Part shown: in pieces, positions 5,360-6,642 of the stretch | How positions within the stretch are numbered: position 1 is the stretch's first letter | Layout of the letters: the number at the start of each line of letters is the position of its first letter | Assembly: GCA_029937135.1 (NCBI GenBank) | Contig: JAPYQX010000167.1 | Span: forward strand, 1 to 6,642 | Direction: 5' to 3' | Length of the DNA: 6,642 nucleotides | Origin: Nitrospinota bacterium | GTDB lineage: Bacteria > UBA8248 | Notes under the pieces: generated by a model | Told to the model about the DNA's origin: nothing | Database searches by the model: none | What the model saw: only the letters and a program-made list of their open reading frames with translations | Made by a program: the position numbers and the translations under genes

Positions 5360-6391
5360 TTTTTCGCGGCCCTTTTGATCGTCCCGGCGGCTCTTTTGTT
5401 CACTTCCCTGATCGCCACACCGCAGGCGGCGGAGGCGGCGCGAAAGCACGTCATCAAGTTCGCCAGCCTCGCGCCCGAGGGGACCACCTGGATGCGCACG
5501 ATGCGCGGGCTCGACCGCGACATCCGCGAAGCCACGAAAAAAGCCGTGCGCTTCCGCATCTACCCGGGCGGCGTCTCGGGTAACGAAAAGGACGTTGTCC
5601 GCAAGCTCCGCGTCGGCCAGCTCCACGCAGCAGGTTTTACGGGGGTAGGTCTGGGCGAGATTTTGCCCGCGGCGCGCCTGTTCGAGCTTCCCTTCTTTTT
5701 CAGGAGCTACACCGAGGTGGACGCCGTGCACGGAGAGCTCGACGGCTGGTTCGAGGAGGCGCTCCTCAAGAAGGGTTATGTTCTCCTCGGCTGGTCTGAG
5801 GTGGGTTTCGCGCATTTCTTCTCGAAAAACCCGGTCGCCTCGGCCGCTGATCTGTCGAAACAAAAAGTGTGGTTGTGGGAGGGCGATCCACTCGCGCGGG
5901 CCTACTTCGAGGCGATGGGGGTGAGGCCGATTCCGCTCGCGGTCACGGACGTGCTCACCTCGCTCCAGACCGGCCTCGTCAACACCGTCTACATCAGCCC
6001 ACTCGGCGCCGTCGCGCTCCAGTGGTTCACCAAGGTGCGCCACATCAGCCCGGTCCCGATGGCGAACGTCACGGGCGCCCTCGTGATGAAGCAAAACCGA
6101 TTCAAGAGGTTGGGAGACGAGTACGGCGCGTTACTCATCAAACTCACCCGCACGCGGATGCGCGAGCTGCGCCGCCTCACCCGGGAGGAAAACGAACGCG
6201 CCATCCGGGCGATGACGAAACGCGGGCTCACCGTTTCACCCAGACCCTCGAAGGCCGCGCTCGCCGAGATGCGCCGGGTGGGCGGTAAAGCACGCGAAAA
6301 ACTCGCCGGTACGCTCATCCCCCGCGAGTTGATCGCGCGCGCCGAGGGCGTCCTCTCCCGTCTGCGCGCCGGGAAATCCTCGGGAAAATGA
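5300..6391 (+). CDS. tatP: TatP/DctP-family TRAP transporter periplasmic solute receptor
   Basis: The 363-residue product is exported: a signal peptide with a hydrophobic core at about 21-40 and an A-E-A cleavage site near residue 46. The mature part is a DctP-fold receptor, with the typical early segment around residues 51-60, Y88-P-G-G-V near 90, and a Q223-T-G-L-V turn. It binds a small solute and passes it to the membrane subunits. The carboxylate-binding Arg usual in DctP proteins, expected near residue 191 after 'K-V', is replaced by Trp (W191-L-W193). TTG at 5300 overlaps the tatT stop as TTGA and has GGAAGAG five bases upstream, so it is my start choice. ATG 5318 and ATG 5348 are in-frame alternatives; the latter gives the more ordinary signal peptide. 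It overlaps the next gene by ATGA. Confidence 0.88.
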   Translation: MIIQKPMTWKLIARKPMTLKFFAALLIVPAALLFTSLIATPQAAEAARKHVIKFASLAPEGTTWMRTMRGLDRDIREATKKAVRFRIYPGGVSGNEKDVVRKLRVGQLHAAGFTGVGLGEILPAARLFELPFFFRSYTEVDAVHGELDGWFEEALLKKGYVLLGWSEVGFAHFFSKNPVASAADLSKQKVWLWEGDPLARAYFEAMGVRPIPLAVTDVLTSLQTGLVNTVYISPLGAVALQWFTKVRHISPVPMANVTGALVMKQNRFKRLGDEYGALLIKLTRTRMRELRRLTREENERAIRAMTKRGLTVSPRPSKAALAEMRRVGGKAREKLAGTLIPRELIARAEGVLSRLRAGKSSGK

Positions 6392-6642
6392 TCGGCGTTT
6401 TCAGGACGCGCTGGGCGTCGTTCGACACCGCGCTCGCCCGCCTGGAGCGCAGGGCGCTCATCACACTCCTGTTCGTCATGCTCCTCACCGGCTTTGTCCA
6501 GGTCGTCCTCCGCAACGTATTCAACACCGGAATCCTCGGGGCCGACCTCCTCCTGCGGCAGGGGCTTCTCTGGCTCGGCCTCCTGGGCGCGTCACTGGCT
6601 GTGCGCGGGGCCGGGCGGCACATCGAGATTGACCTCCTCTCC
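6388..6642 (+). CDS. TRAP transporter small membrane subunit (DctQ/TatQ), partial, runs off the right edge
   Basis: Eighty-five codons are visible and open to the last base. The start ATG overlaps the receptor stop (ATGA), a typical coupling within transporter operons. Two hydrophobic segments are seen, about residues 24-42 and 58-76. The stretch V-V-L-R-N-V-F-N-T-G followed by a Leu-rich second helix and R-G-A-G-R-H-I-E-I-D-L-L is characteristic of DctQ-type four-helix proteins in the inner membrane. A large DctM-type subunit should follow, or be fused as in Tp0958; the window ends too early to tell. Confidence 0.88.
   Translation, partial: MIGVFRTRWASFDTALARLERRALITLLFVMLLTGFVQVVLRNVFNTGILGADLLLRQGLLWLGLLGASLAVRGAGRHIEIDLLS

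Overview
The window is high-GC bacterial DNA. A lipobox lipoprotein and a periplasmic TRAP solute receptor indicate a Gram-negative envelope. An in-frame UGA that reads as selenocysteine implies a host with Sec-insertion machinery (SelA/B/C/D, not in this window). I cannot name the lineage; an uncultivated proteobacterial-like or related high-GC group is a guess from style only.

Layout. Left edge (1-110, minus strand): a consensus-like sigma70 promoter followed by most of a TPP (thiamine pyrophosphate) riboswitch whose 3' end and regulated gene lie beyond base 1. Then two minus-strand genes: a Gfo/Idh/MocA oxidoreductase (167-1171) and, upstream of it and probably co-transcribed, an AhpD/carboxymuconolactone-decarboxylase-fold peroxidase-like protein (1253-1849). 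The second gene is the highlight. It looks broken by a TGA at 1601-1603, but the frame continues unchanged, the TGA falls on the second Cys of the catalytic CxxC, and a bacterial-SECIS-like hairpin follows at once. It is best read as a 198-residue selenoprotein with a Cys-x-x-Sec active site.

Divergent from it on the plus strand are a zinc-dependent medium-chain alcohol dehydrogenase (2025-3125) and a mandelate racemase-like enolase-superfamily enzyme (3218-4306). A 130-bp spacer with a perfect 15-bp tandem repeat and an extended -10 element leads into three tightly coupled genes: a TatT-type lipoprotein (4437-5303), a DctP-family receptor (5300-6391) and the start of a DctQ-family small membrane subunit (6388 to the edge). 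This is the order of a TPAT (tetratricopeptide-repeat-protein-associated TRAP) transporter, as known from Treponema pallidum Tp0956-Tp0958.

Working together (inference): the plus-strand genes could take up and oxidise, dehydrate or epimerise a small organic compound. The oxidoreductase could belong to the same metabolism, and the selenoprotein could remove peroxides. The sequence does not identify the substrate. Short tandem repeats (12, 15 and 30 bp) sit in several gene junctions.
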